Source of the DNA: DATGFK01 sp040007395
Lineage (GTDB): Bacteria; Chloroflexota; Anaerolineae; Aggregatilineales; UBA2796
DNA: 9,897 nt
Assembly (NCBI GenBank): GCA_040007395.1
Contig: JBDTVG010000118.1
Coordinates: forward strand, 1 to 9,897
Direction: 5' to 3'
Part shown: positions 1 through 7,597 of the stretch, one piece after another
Numbering within the stretch: the stretch's first letter is position 1
How the letters are laid out: each line of letters starts with the position of its first letter
Notes under the pieces: generated by a model
Told to the model about the DNA's origin: nothing
What the model saw: the letters and a program-made list of their open reading frames with translations, nothing else
Database searches by the model: none
Translations under genes and position numbers: made by a program

Positions 1-1873
1 CTTGTACTGCGTCGCCACCGACGTGACGTGCACCTCGCCGCGCCAGATCGAGTGGTGCGCCGTTCAAATCGATCTTGTACAGGCTCCACGTTAACCCATT
101 GGCCTTGAGTGCGTTGGAAGGCTCAGGGATAGTGGCGAGATTGTTAGCTTGCTTTAGAAAAGCGAGATAGCCTTTGATGCCATCAGGTCGAACCCGATGT
201 GTCAAGCGGATGGGCGCATTTTTATCGCCGTTGGGAGAATAAACTCCGCTCTCGGTTTCAATCCAGCCCTCTGGAGCCACGCCACTGATGCCGAGTGTCT
301 GGTTTGTGAAAGGGATCAGCTTGATAGGCATGTTTGCTGCCGGAACGGCAAACGTGGGCGGGTGAAGATTGGCAAGACAGGCATCATTGGGCTTGGCAGT
401 CGGGTTATCGATGAATGATGAGACGACCCCAAAAGTACAAGCACCATTGAGACTTGGCCCGTGTCCACCATTCGGAACCTCATAGAAAAAGCTCTTGCTA
501 AGATTCCCCGCAACCCGCTTGGAATATTCCGGCGGGGTAATCGGATCGAAATGACCAGCCATGACTAGCGCCGGAATGCTGCTAATCACGGGCAGATCTT
601 CAATGGCGGAAGCCTTCCCAACCCCCCACAGATCACATGTTTTGAAGGTATCCTGCACACTAAGGGTATCTGCAAAGGAATTTGCCAGCTCTGGTGGGAC
701 TCCCTTTGCTCCTTCGATCATTGCGTCAGGGGTCGTGAACGCGACTTCCTCGCGGCAGTCCGTTGAGTTGTACATCCCCTCGCTGAACGTTTCGTCTTCC
801 CAAACATTCTCGACCAATCCATCCGCGATATGCTCGAAGTTACCAGCGTGCGCCTCATAAATCATCTGGGGCAAGTTGGGGATGTCTCTGGTGGAGTAGA
901 GCGATTGAAACAGCCAATTAATCAGTGAATCGCCATCGATCACGACGTTGTAGACTTTGTCTGTAACGGGGTGTTTGCCTTTCGCCGTAATATACTTGGC
1001 ATTCACTTGATCGACCAGTTGATAGAAGACCTTGTCGAGATCCGGATAGGCCGAATTACAGGCAGCCTCGGCGGCACAAGCGCTGAATAACGCTTTGAAG
1101 CTGCGATCAGCATCGCGGGTATAGCCCGCCACTAGATCGATGTCCAGCGGCACAACTGAGTCGATCACAACGCTGCGGATAGCTTCGGGGTGGTCACGCA
1201 GGACAGTGAGTGCTAGCCGCGTCCCGTAGGAAATGCCATATAAGTCAAACTGCTTGTAACCAAGCGCCTGTCGCACCATATCCACATCGGCAGCATTCTG
1301 AGCACTGTTGTAAACCGTCAGGTCTATTCCACTCTTGACCAGCCGATCATGGCATTGCTGTGTAGCGTCCAGACCAAGTGCGGCGGCTTTCTCTTTACTG
1401 ATGTCTTCCTCAAGCAATTGATAGTACAGCATCGTCAGTTCAGGACAATTGAGCAATGGTTCCGAGTAGCCGACTCCGCGCTGGTCAAGCATAATCACAT
1501 CGCGCTTTTTCAGCAGCGGTGCGAAGGCTTGACCGTAATAATCCGTGCTGACCAGCGAATAGCCGCCGGGGCCACCATCCAAATAGATCACCGCGTCGGC
1601 GGCTGGGTTAGGGCTTTTGAGTTGGGCTATTGCCAGTTTAATAGTGGGGCCATCGGGTTTGCTGTGGTCTTCAGGCACAATGACGAAACCACAGTGAAGA
1701 TTTTTACCTTCTTGTAGGTTGTTGGGAATATCAAACTTGCAAGCGCTTGGCTCAAAACGTGGGATCGCTGCCGTTTGCGCCAGCGTTGGGTTGGGCAGCC
1801 AGAGACCATAAAATACGGAGAGCAGCATCGCCAATGCGAGAGTCACACCCCGACTTATCTGTTGAGTACGCAT
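1..1873 (-). CDS. Secreted TAP-like alpha/beta hydrolase (peptidase S33 family), 3' end outside window
   Basis: The reading frame is open for 624 codons from ATG to the left window edge, so the C-terminus is missing. Residues 1-32 are a signal peptide: a short basic start, a hydrophobic core near 10-26, and likely cleavage after TLA (32) before Gln33. The oxyanion-hole motif DGGPGG is at 99-104. The nucleophile elbow is GISYG with Ser215. Asp443 (in GHFDPITP) and His471 (in GGHGPS) complete the triad, so all three catalytic residues are present. The region around 400-503 fits the TAP-like C-terminal domain of Streptomyces tripeptidyl aminopeptidases, and Cys45, Cys479 and Cys499 could form disulfides. 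Known members cleave N-terminal peptides or small esters outside the cytoplasm; the substrate here cannot be told. At least 120 residues follow the TAP-like domain, longer than typical family members. AAGGA (1884-1888) lies 10 nt before the ATG and supports this start. It lies 152 nt downstream of the GT39 gene. Confidence 0.9.
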   Translation of the reverse strand, partial: MRTQQISRGVTLALAMLLSVFYGLWLPNPTLAQTAAIPRFEPSACKFDIPNNLQEGKNLHCGFVIVPEDHSKPDGPTIKLAIAQLKSPNPAADAVIYLDGGPGGYSLVSTDYYGQAFAPLLKKRDVIMLDQRGVGYSEPLLNCPELTMLYYQLLEEDISKEKAAALGLDATQQCHDRLVKSGIDLTVYNSAQNAADVDMVRQALGYKQFDLYGISYGTRLALTVLRDHPEAIRSVVIDSVVPLDIDLVAGYTRDADRSFKALFSACAAEAACNSAYPDLDKVFYQLVDQVNAKYITAKGKHPVTDKVYNVVIDGDSLINWLFQSLYSTRDIPNLPQMIYEAHAGNFEHIADGLVENVWEDETFSEGMYNSTDCREEVAFTTPDAMIEGAKGVPPELANSFADTLSVQDTFKTCDLWGVGKASAIEDLPVISSIPALVMAGHFDPITPPEYSKRVAGNLSKSFFYEVPNGGHGPSLNGACTFGVVSSFIDNPTAKPNDACLANLHPPTFAVPAANMPIKLIPFTNQTLGISGVAPEGWIETESGVYSPNGDKNAPIRLTHRVRPDGIKGYLAFLKQANNLATIPEPSNALKANGLTWSLYKIDLNGAPLDLARRGARHVGGDAVQ

Positions 1874-1938
1874 AGATGGCTAATCCTTACTGTAAATGAT
1901 TGAGGGGAACAGGCACTGCGTCCGCACAACCGGATTAG

Positions 1939-1953
1939 TTAAGCCTAGCTTAA
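1939..1953. promoter_or_regulatory. Palindrome TTAAGC-cta-GCTTAA with possible promoter upstream of the hydrolase gene
   Basis: A perfect inverted repeat with 6-bp arms lies in the 152-nt gap before the hydrolase gene. On the minus strand it overlaps or follows a weak promoter candidate (TTGATA, 17 nt, TTTTTA). It could be an operator; without T-tract or GC-rich stem it is not a terminator. Confidence 0.3.
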
Positions 1954-2025
1954 AAATGGCACTTTGCACAATTTATCAAAGGCCGTTATCTGTGTCTACA
2001 AGTAACATCTCATCCGTTGCTTAAG

Positions 2026-4149
2026 TTACTTGGCAGTATTCTCAACGGCTGCCAACAGAATTCTATCCCCGATGGCTTTGCCGTTTGCGTCGAGGATTGG
2101 CAAGCGTTCGCCAGTTTGGACGTTATATGCGCCCAGTGTCACGTAGTATTTGCCAATAACATTTTCTGGAAACCCCGTGTAATGATCCTGCATAAAAGTG
2201 ATCGCCTTGTTCCACGACGTAGCGGGAACGCCCATGAAATCGCGCTGCCCAACAATCGTTCTGCCATCTGCCGACAGCACATGGACGAAAATGTTGATCG
2301 GCGTGGGGTAATGTTCCACCAGCGGTTGCAAGTAAAGCTGCATATTGATTCCGGGCCAGTCGGTGAGGTTGGCATATTGTGGCAGCGGCTTGCCTTGCGG
2401 GACGTAGACTCCTCGCAATTGCAACAAGTTACCGAAGTTTATTGGGAATGCTAGTGGCACAGACCATTGTGAAATATCTGTCGAGGAAAACGACTGTGGC
2501 GTGATGAGCGAAATAGGCCATTGGCTAGCCTGCTTGACACGATCTTGCAATACAGTACCCGTCGCCGAGATCCGATAGACATCGAACAAGAGCTTACCGT
2601 CCGGTGCTAGCAGGGGACTCAGGGTTTCCGTGCCGTTGGCTTGGGTCAGCCAATCTTTTTGCGGATCGGTGATCTTTGCTAGTGGTGACACAAACAACAG
2701 CGACGGCTTTTCACTCAACGCAATATCGACATGCCCATCAAACCACACAATATTGGTGTGGTTGCCCTGTGGATTCGAATAGCGATACAGCAGTGGATCG
2801 AGATAGTCGGCGGGAGCGTTGGTCGAAACCAGCGCTAACGGCTCGTTCTGTTCGCGGAGATAATTGCCAAGCAGCCGCAAATCTTCACGGTAAATCGAAC
2901 GTACTTCGTCGTTGCGCACCCATACATTGAAGTAAGCAGGCCAATCAACAGCAGCGGTGACAAGAACGCCAAATATGCCGACAGTCCACGCGATCCGTGA
3001 CCAGTTCACGCTTTTACCCAATCGGGAAATAGCATCAATGGCAACAGCCACATACATCAGCAGCGCCGGAAAGATGATGATTACCCGCAGAAACGACGGC
3101 GCAGAAGTGGTCAACAAACTGGGGATCAATCCGGCAAACGTCAGCGCCAATAGCATCGTGTTGATCGGTTTGCGGCGCATCTGCCATAGCACGATCAGCA
3201 GGCCGACATAGACGAATAAGCCAAGCGGAGTCGCGAAGAAAGGCCGTCCGGCGATGTTGTAGCGCCACTCAGGATCACCTGTGTAGAACGGCATTGCCGC
3301 CAACAGACGGGCATTATTAAACAGCAGTTCAGGATGCCCTGCCCGAAAATCTGTCCAAGGCTTCGAGATGGTGTTAACGCGGGCTTGCGTGATTGTCCCG
3401 TCGAAGTACAGCCGAATCATTGGCAGCGCTAACACCAATGCAATCACGCCGATTATCGCCAGATCGCGCCAACGCGGCCGGAATCGGACGCGATCAAATA
3501 AGGCCAGTCCCGGAATAAAGGCAGCATAGGCCGCGTACAGGGCAAACCATGCGGTGTAGGTGTAGGCGGCAAAGCCTAGCACAATCCCGGTCAAGAGTGC
3601 GGCACGCCAACGCTGCCACCAATTCTGCACAGGCATTTTTCTATAGCAAACGCGCCATACACCCCACAGCACGACCAAGCCTACCAGCGGCAAAGTCGCT
3701 GCCCGCAGACCTACGCGCCCGATAAAGATAGGCCAGAATGTCACCGCACCTAATCCTAGCGCGATGACGGCGGCACGATAGCTAAAAACGTCGCGGGTGA
3801 AGCGGTAGAGCATGGCTAGAGTTAGCAGCGAGATCCACAGGGCGGGGATCTTGACCATGACGGTGCTGGCTCCGAACATCAGATAGGCCAGCGCCAGAAA
3901 CCAGATATAACCGCCCTCACGCCCCTGATTGTTAGGGTAGAAGATGCGCCAGTTACCATCTTCAATGATTGAGCGCCCATCTTGTGCGTAGAATAGTTCG
4001 TCATGTTGTAGGCCGGGAGGAGCCGCGCTGAAGTGCCATAGCCGCGCAAATGCAGCCAACAGTAGAATCAATACCGGGAGCCAGAGCGTAGTACGGCGAG
4101 TTGCAGACAAGTTCGACCTCACAAGTGGGATAAACGGCGTGCCAATCAT
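2026..4149 (-). CDS. GT39-type (ArnT/PMT-like) membrane glycosyltransferase with C-terminal extracytoplasmic domain
   Basis: This 707-residue integral membrane protein probably moves a sugar from a polyprenyl-phosphate donor to an acceptor on the outer face of the membrane. After a first helix (about 22-40) comes PPGLQHDE, with the acidic pair Asp50-Glu51 where GT39/ArnT enzymes place the catalytic acid in the first external loop. QGREGG (75-80) and GRVGLRA (144-150) also fit the family. About ten further hydrophobic segments run to residue 400. The conserved SAPSFLR stretch (349-355) lies before a late helix. Residues 405-707 have no membrane segment. Their last third (about 615-700) reads as a beta-sandwich (FVHVLSADGR, then LGAYNVQTGERLP), as is often seen behind GT39 cores in Chloroflexota. 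The RBS is weak (AGAG, 4157-4160). The gene starts 72 nt after the kinase stop with no terminator between, so read-through from the kinase promoter is plausible. Donor and acceptor are unknown. Confidence 0.85.
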   Translation of the reverse strand: MIGTPFIPLVRSNLSATRRTTLWLPVLILLLAAFARLWHFSAAPPGLQHDELFYAQDGRSIIEDGNWRIFYPNNQGREGGYIWFLALAYLMFGASTVMVKIPALWISLLTLAMLYRFTRDVFSYRAAVIALGLGAVTFWPIFIGRVGLRAATLPLVGLVVLWGVWRVCYRKMPVQNWWQRWRAALLTGIVLGFAAYTYTAWFALYAAYAAFIPGLALFDRVRFRPRWRDLAIIGVIALVLALPMIRLYFDGTITQARVNTISKPWTDFRAGHPELLFNNARLLAAMPFYTGDPEWRYNIAGRPFFATPLGLFVYVGLLIVLWQMRRKPINTMLLALTFAGLIPSLLTTSAPSFLRVIIIFPALLMYVAVAIDAISRLGKSVNWSRIAWTVGIFGVLVTAAVDWPAYFNVWVRNDEVRSIYREDLRLLGNYLREQNEPLALVSTNAPADYLDPLLYRYSNPQGNHTNIVWFDGHVDIALSEKPSLLFVSPLAKITDPQKDWLTQANGTETLSPLLAPDGKLLFDVYRISATGTVLQDRVKQASQWPISLITPQSFSSTDISQWSVPLAFPINFGNLLQLRGVYVPQGKPLPQYANLTDWPGINMQLYLQPLVEHYPTPINIFVHVLSADGRTIVGQRDFMGVPATSWNKAITFMQDHYTGFPENVIGKYYVTLGAYNVQTGERLPILDANGKAIGDRILLAAVENTAK

Positions 4150-4221
4150 ACCACTGCTCTAGTCAAGCGAAAGTCAATGATTAATGAGTGTAAACCGGGT
4201 AGAGTGCAGCAAGTCCTAAAC

Positions 4222-6012
4222 TTAATCAGCGATGATGACGTTGTCCTGACGCAAAGTAACCGTAGACATTTGTGGGACAGGGACATTTGCTCCGACAGGA
4301 GTTCCGTTCGTGATAAGTTCAGGGGAAGCCCACGGAAGTGTAAAGGCGAACCGTGTTCCCTGATTTATGTCATTGCTTTCGCACCAGATTCGCCCGCCCA
4401 TGCTTTCGACAAGTCCCTTGCAGATCGCCAACCCCAACCCAACACCGGATCGAGCGGAATTAAGCGACTCGACCTGATAGAAAGGTGCAAAAACCTGACG
4501 AGCTTGTTCAGGACTCAAGCCCTTACCATGATCTTTCACCCACAACTCAAGCGAGTCATCCCAGATTTTTGCCCCAATCTCAATCGCGCTTCCAGCAGGC
4601 GAATATTTGGCGGCATTGTCGAGTAGATTAGCGATGAGTTGCCGAACTCGCTCTGGGTCGGCAAAGACGGGCGCTACCATCGAGGGTAGTGTGGCGACCA
4701 ATGCTCGATCTGCAAAACGCAGCCGCAACCGATCAAGCAGTTGGGTCAACGTATAAATCGGATCAAAAGCGACTGAATGAATATCTAACATCCCTGCTTC
4801 TAGTGACGACATTTCCAGCAAGCTGGTGATCATCTCGGTCAGACGGTTAGCTTCCTCATTAATCGTATTCAGGTATTGGACATGTCGTTCTTTGGGCAAC
4901 CGATCATAGTAGTTCAATGATGTAGACGCATGGGCCTTGATCACAGCTAGCGGGGTTCGCAGTTCATGCGAAACAGTAGAGAGCAGCTTTGTCTTGAGCC
5001 GATCCGCGTCCTCAGCTTTATCTAACGCAACAGCCAGTTCCTGAGTGCGTTCCGCAACCCGTTCTTCGAGGATCTGAGCGTACTCTTGGTTAGCCTCATT
5101 CAGAGCGATATTTTCCAGCGCAGCGGCGGCCTGTGCCGCTAGGATCTCGATCAGCCGTACTCCGTAGGAAGTCCGCGTATTCAGGTGATCATAAAAAACC
5201 CACAGGTAGCCGAACACTCGATCATGGCTGGAAAGCAGCGTGCCAATGCCCAATTGAATGCTCTCGTCGGCAAAAGTGCTGCGCCATTCCTCCGGAATCG
5301 CGATTGTCCCGGCATCCGAAATGATCAAAGTCTGTTCCTGCTCAAAACTGGCGGCATTGGACAGGCTAATTTGCTGCATTGCCTCGATAAAGTCAGCCGA
5401 CAGATGATGTGTATAAACATTTTCGACTTGCTGATTCTCCAACAACAGAACCGCAAAATGATCCGCTTTAAGCAATACACAGGCAGTATGCCCAGTGCGG
5501 TTGGCAACTTGATTGATGGTAGACAGTACATTGAGTTCAGTTGATAGTCCACCGAGGTATTCGAGAGATTCTAGATACGCTTGCTGCCCCTGATATTCTA
5601 GTAAACTGTTTAGGGCGACACCAACCATATTCGCCATGATCTGAATATTGGTCATATCAAAGGCGGGGGCGGTTGTACCATTCCAACTTAGAATCAGGCC
5701 GCCAATGGGTCTGTAACTGACAATCATCGGAAATACCGTTATCGTCGCAGTGCCAGAAAAACCCTCTTGCTGGCGGCTAATCTCCCATGAAACATATTGT
5801 CCAGTCGTTATCGCTTGAGCAACGTGTGGCGAGGCAGCACTACACAACACTTCCTTGTCTGCCCAAGCGCTCTCCGAAGTCAAAAAATAATCCGGCGTAA
5901 GCAAGTTGGTCTGTTCTTTGGTGAAGCGTGACAGCGCCAAAAAATCCGCCCCAGTGATGGTTTGTAGCTGTTGTAAAGCTGTCGTTATCGCTGTTTCGGT
6001 TTTGAAACCCAT
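4222..6012 (-). CDS. Soluble sensor histidine kinase with GAF-type sensory region
   Basis: This is a 596-residue protein with no transmembrane segment, so it should be a cytoplasmic sensor. Residues 1-140 resemble a GAF domain. Residues 150-300 resemble a second, divergent GAF. A coiled-coil linker at about 300-340 (AQILEERVAERTQE) joins them to the HisKA helix. The H-box is STVSHELRTP, with phospho-acceptor His349. The HATPase_c region has all its boxes: N-box Asn462 to Asn466 (NLLDNAAKYSP), G1 box DHGKG (494-498), F-box VFAPFY (507-512) and G2 box GVGLGL (523-528). It should therefore be an active kinase. A tail of about 35 residues follows the usual FTLPW end. No response regulator is encoded next to it, so its partner lies elsewhere. 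Its own TATAAT box is at 6048-6053. The RBS is weak (AGG at 6024-6026), which leaves the start slightly uncertain. The ligand of the GAF domains cannot be deduced. Confidence 0.93.
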   Translation of the reverse strand: MGFKTETAITTALQQLQTITGADFLALSRFTKEQTNLLTPDYFLTSESAWADKEVLCSAASPHVAQAITTGQYVSWEISRQQEGFSGTATITVFPMIVSYRPIGGLILSWNGTTAPAFDMTNIQIMANMVGVALNSLLEYQGQQAYLESLEYLGGLSTELNVLSTINQVANRTGHTACVLLKADHFAVLLLENQQVENVYTHHLSADFIEAMQQISLSNAASFEQEQTLIISDAGTIAIPEEWRSTFADESIQLGIGTLLSSHDRVFGYLWVFYDHLNTRTSYGVRLIEILAAQAAAALENIALNEANQEYAQILEERVAERTQELAVALDKAEDADRLKTKLLSTVSHELRTPLAVIKAHASTSLNYYDRLPKERHVQYLNTINEEANRLTEMITSLLEMSSLEAGMLDIHSVAFDPIYTLTQLLDRLRLRFADRALVATLPSMVAPVFADPERVRQLIANLLDNAAKYSPAGSAIEIGAKIWDDSLELWVKDHGKGLSPEQARQVFAPFYQVESLNSARSGVGLGLAICKGLVESMGGRIWCESNDINQGTRFAFTLPWASPELITNGTPVGANVPVPQMSTVTLRQDNVIIAD

Positions 6013-6013
6013 G

Positions 6014-6077
6014 AGTTATGCTACCTAGTTATGCTCGTCCTCTTTGCATTATACAACTGATAAATCGTGAGCATAAC
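6014..6077. repeat. Three copies of GTTATGCT around the kinase promoter
   Basis: AGTTATGCT occurs at 6014-6022 and 6027-6035 as a 9-bp direct repeat with a period of 13 nt. AGCATAAC, the inverted form of GTTATGCT, is at 6070-6077. The TATAAT box lies between the direct pair and the inverted copy. The inverted copy covers the -35 region, while the direct pair lies in the leader and flanks the weak Shine-Dalgarno. This is an operator-like arrangement. Confidence 0.5.
6048..6053 (-). promoter_or_regulatory. TATAAT -10 box of the histidine kinase gene
   Basis: A perfect consensus -10 lies on the minus strand 35 nt upstream of the kinase ATG. The -35 position (TTATGC, 17-nt spacing) matches only 2/6 and is part of a repeated GTTATGCT element, so this promoter may need an activator. 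Confidence 0.55.
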
Positions 6078-6130
6078 GTTCTGAGATGAAACGTAATAAC
6101 ATTGAGAGGGGAATTTTGTAGTGTGGTAAC

Positions 6131-6165
6131 AAAAAAGAAGGGATGGCTCATCTAGCCATCCCTTC
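6131..6165 (-). terminator. Intrinsic terminator of htrA
   Basis: A perfect 12-bp stem is formed by 6137-6148 and 6154-6165 with a 5-nt loop. Read on the minus strand it is followed at once by six T (6136-6131). It begins 29 nt after the htrA stop codon. There is no T run on the other side, so it works for minus-strand transcription only. It separates htrA from the kinase gene. Confidence 0.93.
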
Positions 6166-6194
6166 CTCAACCTGTAATCAGAGAATGCTGTGTT

Positions 6195-7400
6195 TTAGTT
6201 ACTAGTAGGACGTGAGCCGAGTTCTACCGACACATCTACTGTTTGACCATCGCGATAGATTTTTACGGTAACTTTTTGACCCGGCTCAGTGTTGACAAAC
6301 AGATAACCGAGCAAGTCCTCGAAACGGTTGACCTTCACATCGTCTACGCCAACGATGATGTCGCCGCCGACTAGAACATTCGCGCCTTCTAACTGCTTTC
6401 TGACTGTGCTGGCCTTGATACCAGCCTTTGCGGCTGGACTACCTGCTGACACACTCTGGACAAGGACACCATGAAAATTATCGTCGAGACCCGCCAGTTG
6501 GTTCAGATCCAATGTGAGAGTTCCCCCAGCTATACCCAAATAGGAGTGGTCAACCTTGCCATCTTTGATCAGTTTATTAGCAATTTTCTTTACGATATTG
6601 GATGGCACCGCAAAACCAACGCCCGATGATTGCCCAAACCGTGACTCAATCGCCGTATTCACGCCGATCACTTCACCCTTGTTATTGAGCAGCGGCCCGC
6701 CGGAATTGCCGGGGTTGATCGCGGCATCAGTTTGGATCACCTGTGGGATTAGGTAGGAACCACTTGAACCAGATGGACGTTGCCCTTGCAGCGAACGCTC
6801 CAGACCGCTAACAATGCCATGCGTCATCGTGCCTTTTTGCCCAAAGGGGTTGCCGATGGCAATCGCACGTTCACCGACATTCAGTTTGTCAGAATCCGCG
6901 AGAGTCAACGCGGTAAGCTTCACCGTTTTGGGGTCAATCTTGATAACTGCCAGATCGCTGTCCAAGTCGATCCCCACAATTTGGGCGATCAAGGTAGTAT
7001 CCTCAGAGAGTGTCACTTCGATCTTGGTGGCATCTTGCACAACATGGGCATTCGTGACAATGAAGCCAGCGGTATCAATCACAAAACCGGAGCCTTCAGC
7101 AATGCTCGATGGTGGCGTTGCGCCGCCCGGCGTGCTATCGGGTGTTGCTGGGGGGGCGGAGGGATCGATGGGCAGTAACCCGGAACTATCCGCGCTGGCT
7201 GGGACATTGACGCGGATATTGACAACAGCCGGGTTAGTGTCCTGATACAGACGTTGCAATAATACTGTCTGTTCGTCAACACTGTCTTGTCCATGGACTT
7301 GGGTAGGCGCGATATTCACGACTGATCCAAACAGGATGCCGAAACATAGGACTGCTGCCATCATCACGAACAGCCCTAGTCGGTTAAAACGAATTTGCAT
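6195..7400 (-). CDS. htrA: HtrA/DegP-type trypsin-like serine protease with one PDZ domain
   Basis: This 401-residue envelope protease degrades or refolds damaged proteins outside the cytoplasm. Residues 8-30 form a hydrophobic N-terminal anchor or signal; cleavage near VHG/Q (37/38) is possible. A Pro/Ser/Ala-rich linker (about 67-100) precedes the protease domain (about 100-280). The catalytic triad is intact: His119 in TNAHVV, Asp149 in DSDLAVI and Ser233 in NPGNSGGP. A single PDZ domain follows (about 286-396), opening with the peptide-binding loop YLGI (287-290). This one-PDZ layout is like DegS and Bacillus HtrA rather than two-PDZ DegP. AAAGGA (7412-7417) lies 11 nt before the ATG and a good sigma70-like promoter is further upstream. 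An intrinsic terminator sits 29 nt after the stop, so the gene is probably monocistronic. It is divergent from the GT-HTH fusion gene. Confidence 0.96.
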   Translation of the reverse strand: MQIRFNRLGLFVMMAAVLCFGILFGSVVNIAPTQVHGQDSVDEQTVLLQRLYQDTNPAVVNIRVNVPASADSSGLLPIDPSAPPATPDSTPGGATPPSSIAEGSGFVIDTAGFIVTNAHVVQDATKIEVTLSEDTTLIAQIVGIDLDSDLAVIKIDPKTVKLTALTLADSDKLNVGERAIAIGNPFGQKGTMTHGIVSGLERSLQGQRPSGSSGSYLIPQVIQTDAAINPGNSGGPLLNNKGEVIGVNTAIESRFGQSSGVGFAVPSNIVKKIANKLIKDGKVDHSYLGIAGGTLTLDLNQLAGLDDNFHGVLVQSVSAGSPAAKAGIKASTVRKQLEGANVLVGGDIIVGVDDVKVNRFEDLLGYLFVNTEPGQKVTVKIYRDGQTVDVSVELGSRPTSN

Positions 7401-7419
7401 AATTGTATAGATCCTTTAC

Positions 7420-7432
7420 CACAAATTTTGTG
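7420..7432. promoter_or_regulatory. Palindrome CACAAA-t-TTTGTG, candidate operator
   Basis: A perfect inverted repeat with 6-bp arms and a 1-nt centre lies just after the predicted htrA start of transcription and 19 nt upstream of the htrA ATG. Its position would let a bound repressor block htrA. The binding protein is unknown. Confidence 0.4.
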
Positions 7433-7444
7433 TACATTAGCATG

Positions 7445-7472
7445 AGTATATTTCCATTCAAGGATAGCTCAA
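7445..7472 (-). promoter_or_regulatory. Sigma70-like promoter of htrA
   Basis: On the minus strand, TTGAGC (7472-7467) and TATACT (7450-7445) are spaced by 16 nt. They match 4/6 and 5/6 of the consensus. The predicted transcription start is near 7438, giving a leader of about 38 nt that contains the palindrome at 7420-7432 and the Shine-Dalgarno AAAGGA. Confidence 0.6.
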
Positions 7473-7559
7473 AGTGGCAGGTTTGCCTCATAAGCGCTAG
7501 ATTAGAGGCTGTATTCAATTACACCACGTTTGAAGTTCGATCCACGAAATTTCCGCAGT

Positions 7560-7576
7560 GTTCATAAGCGTTCATA
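7560..7576 (+). repeat. Tandem GTTCATA direct repeat upstream of the GT-HTH gene
   Basis: GTTCATA occurs at 7560-7566 and again at 7570-7576, a period of 10 nt or one helical turn. It lies 22 nt before the TTG start and just upstream of the Shine-Dalgarno. Same-face direct repeats of this kind are typical sites for OmpR/PhoB-type response regulators. The GTTCA core recalls actinobacterial PHO boxes, but those usually have an 11-nt period. Confidence 0.4.
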
Positions 7577-7583
7577 GTTAAAC

Positions 7584-7587
7584 AGGA
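7584..7587 (+). promoter_or_regulatory. Ribosome binding site supporting a TTG start
   Basis: AGGA is 10 nt before TTG 7598 but 25 nt before ATG 7613, and no other purine-rich site lies near the ATG. This decides the start of the GT-HTH gene in favour of TTG, with moderate certainty. Confidence 0.5.
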
Positions 7588-7597
7588 AAACCATTCC

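Noticed and set aside
2000..2031. AAGTAAC/GTTACTT inverted repeat over the GT39 stop codon as a terminator
   Set aside because: Only a 7-bp AT-rich stem with an 18-nt loop and no T run after it on the minus strand.
2017..2454. Plus-strand open frame of 145 codons opposite the GT39 gene
   Set aside because: It lies wholly antisense to, or beyond the stop of, a clearly recognisable protein; no family motif and no good RBS.
4177..4626. Plus-strand frame of 149 codons opposite the kinase ATPase domain
   Set aside because: Antisense shadow of the HATPase region with its N, G1, F and G2 boxes; no motif of its own.
6780..7245. Two overlapping plus-strand frames (132 and 143 codons) opposite htrA
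   Set aside because: Both mirror the htrA codons, whose triad and PDZ motifs are intact; the translations show no domain.
7535..7545. GTTCGATCC, resembling a tRNA T-loop
   Set aside because: No matching acceptor, D or anticodon arms nearby and no closing GG/CC of a T stem.
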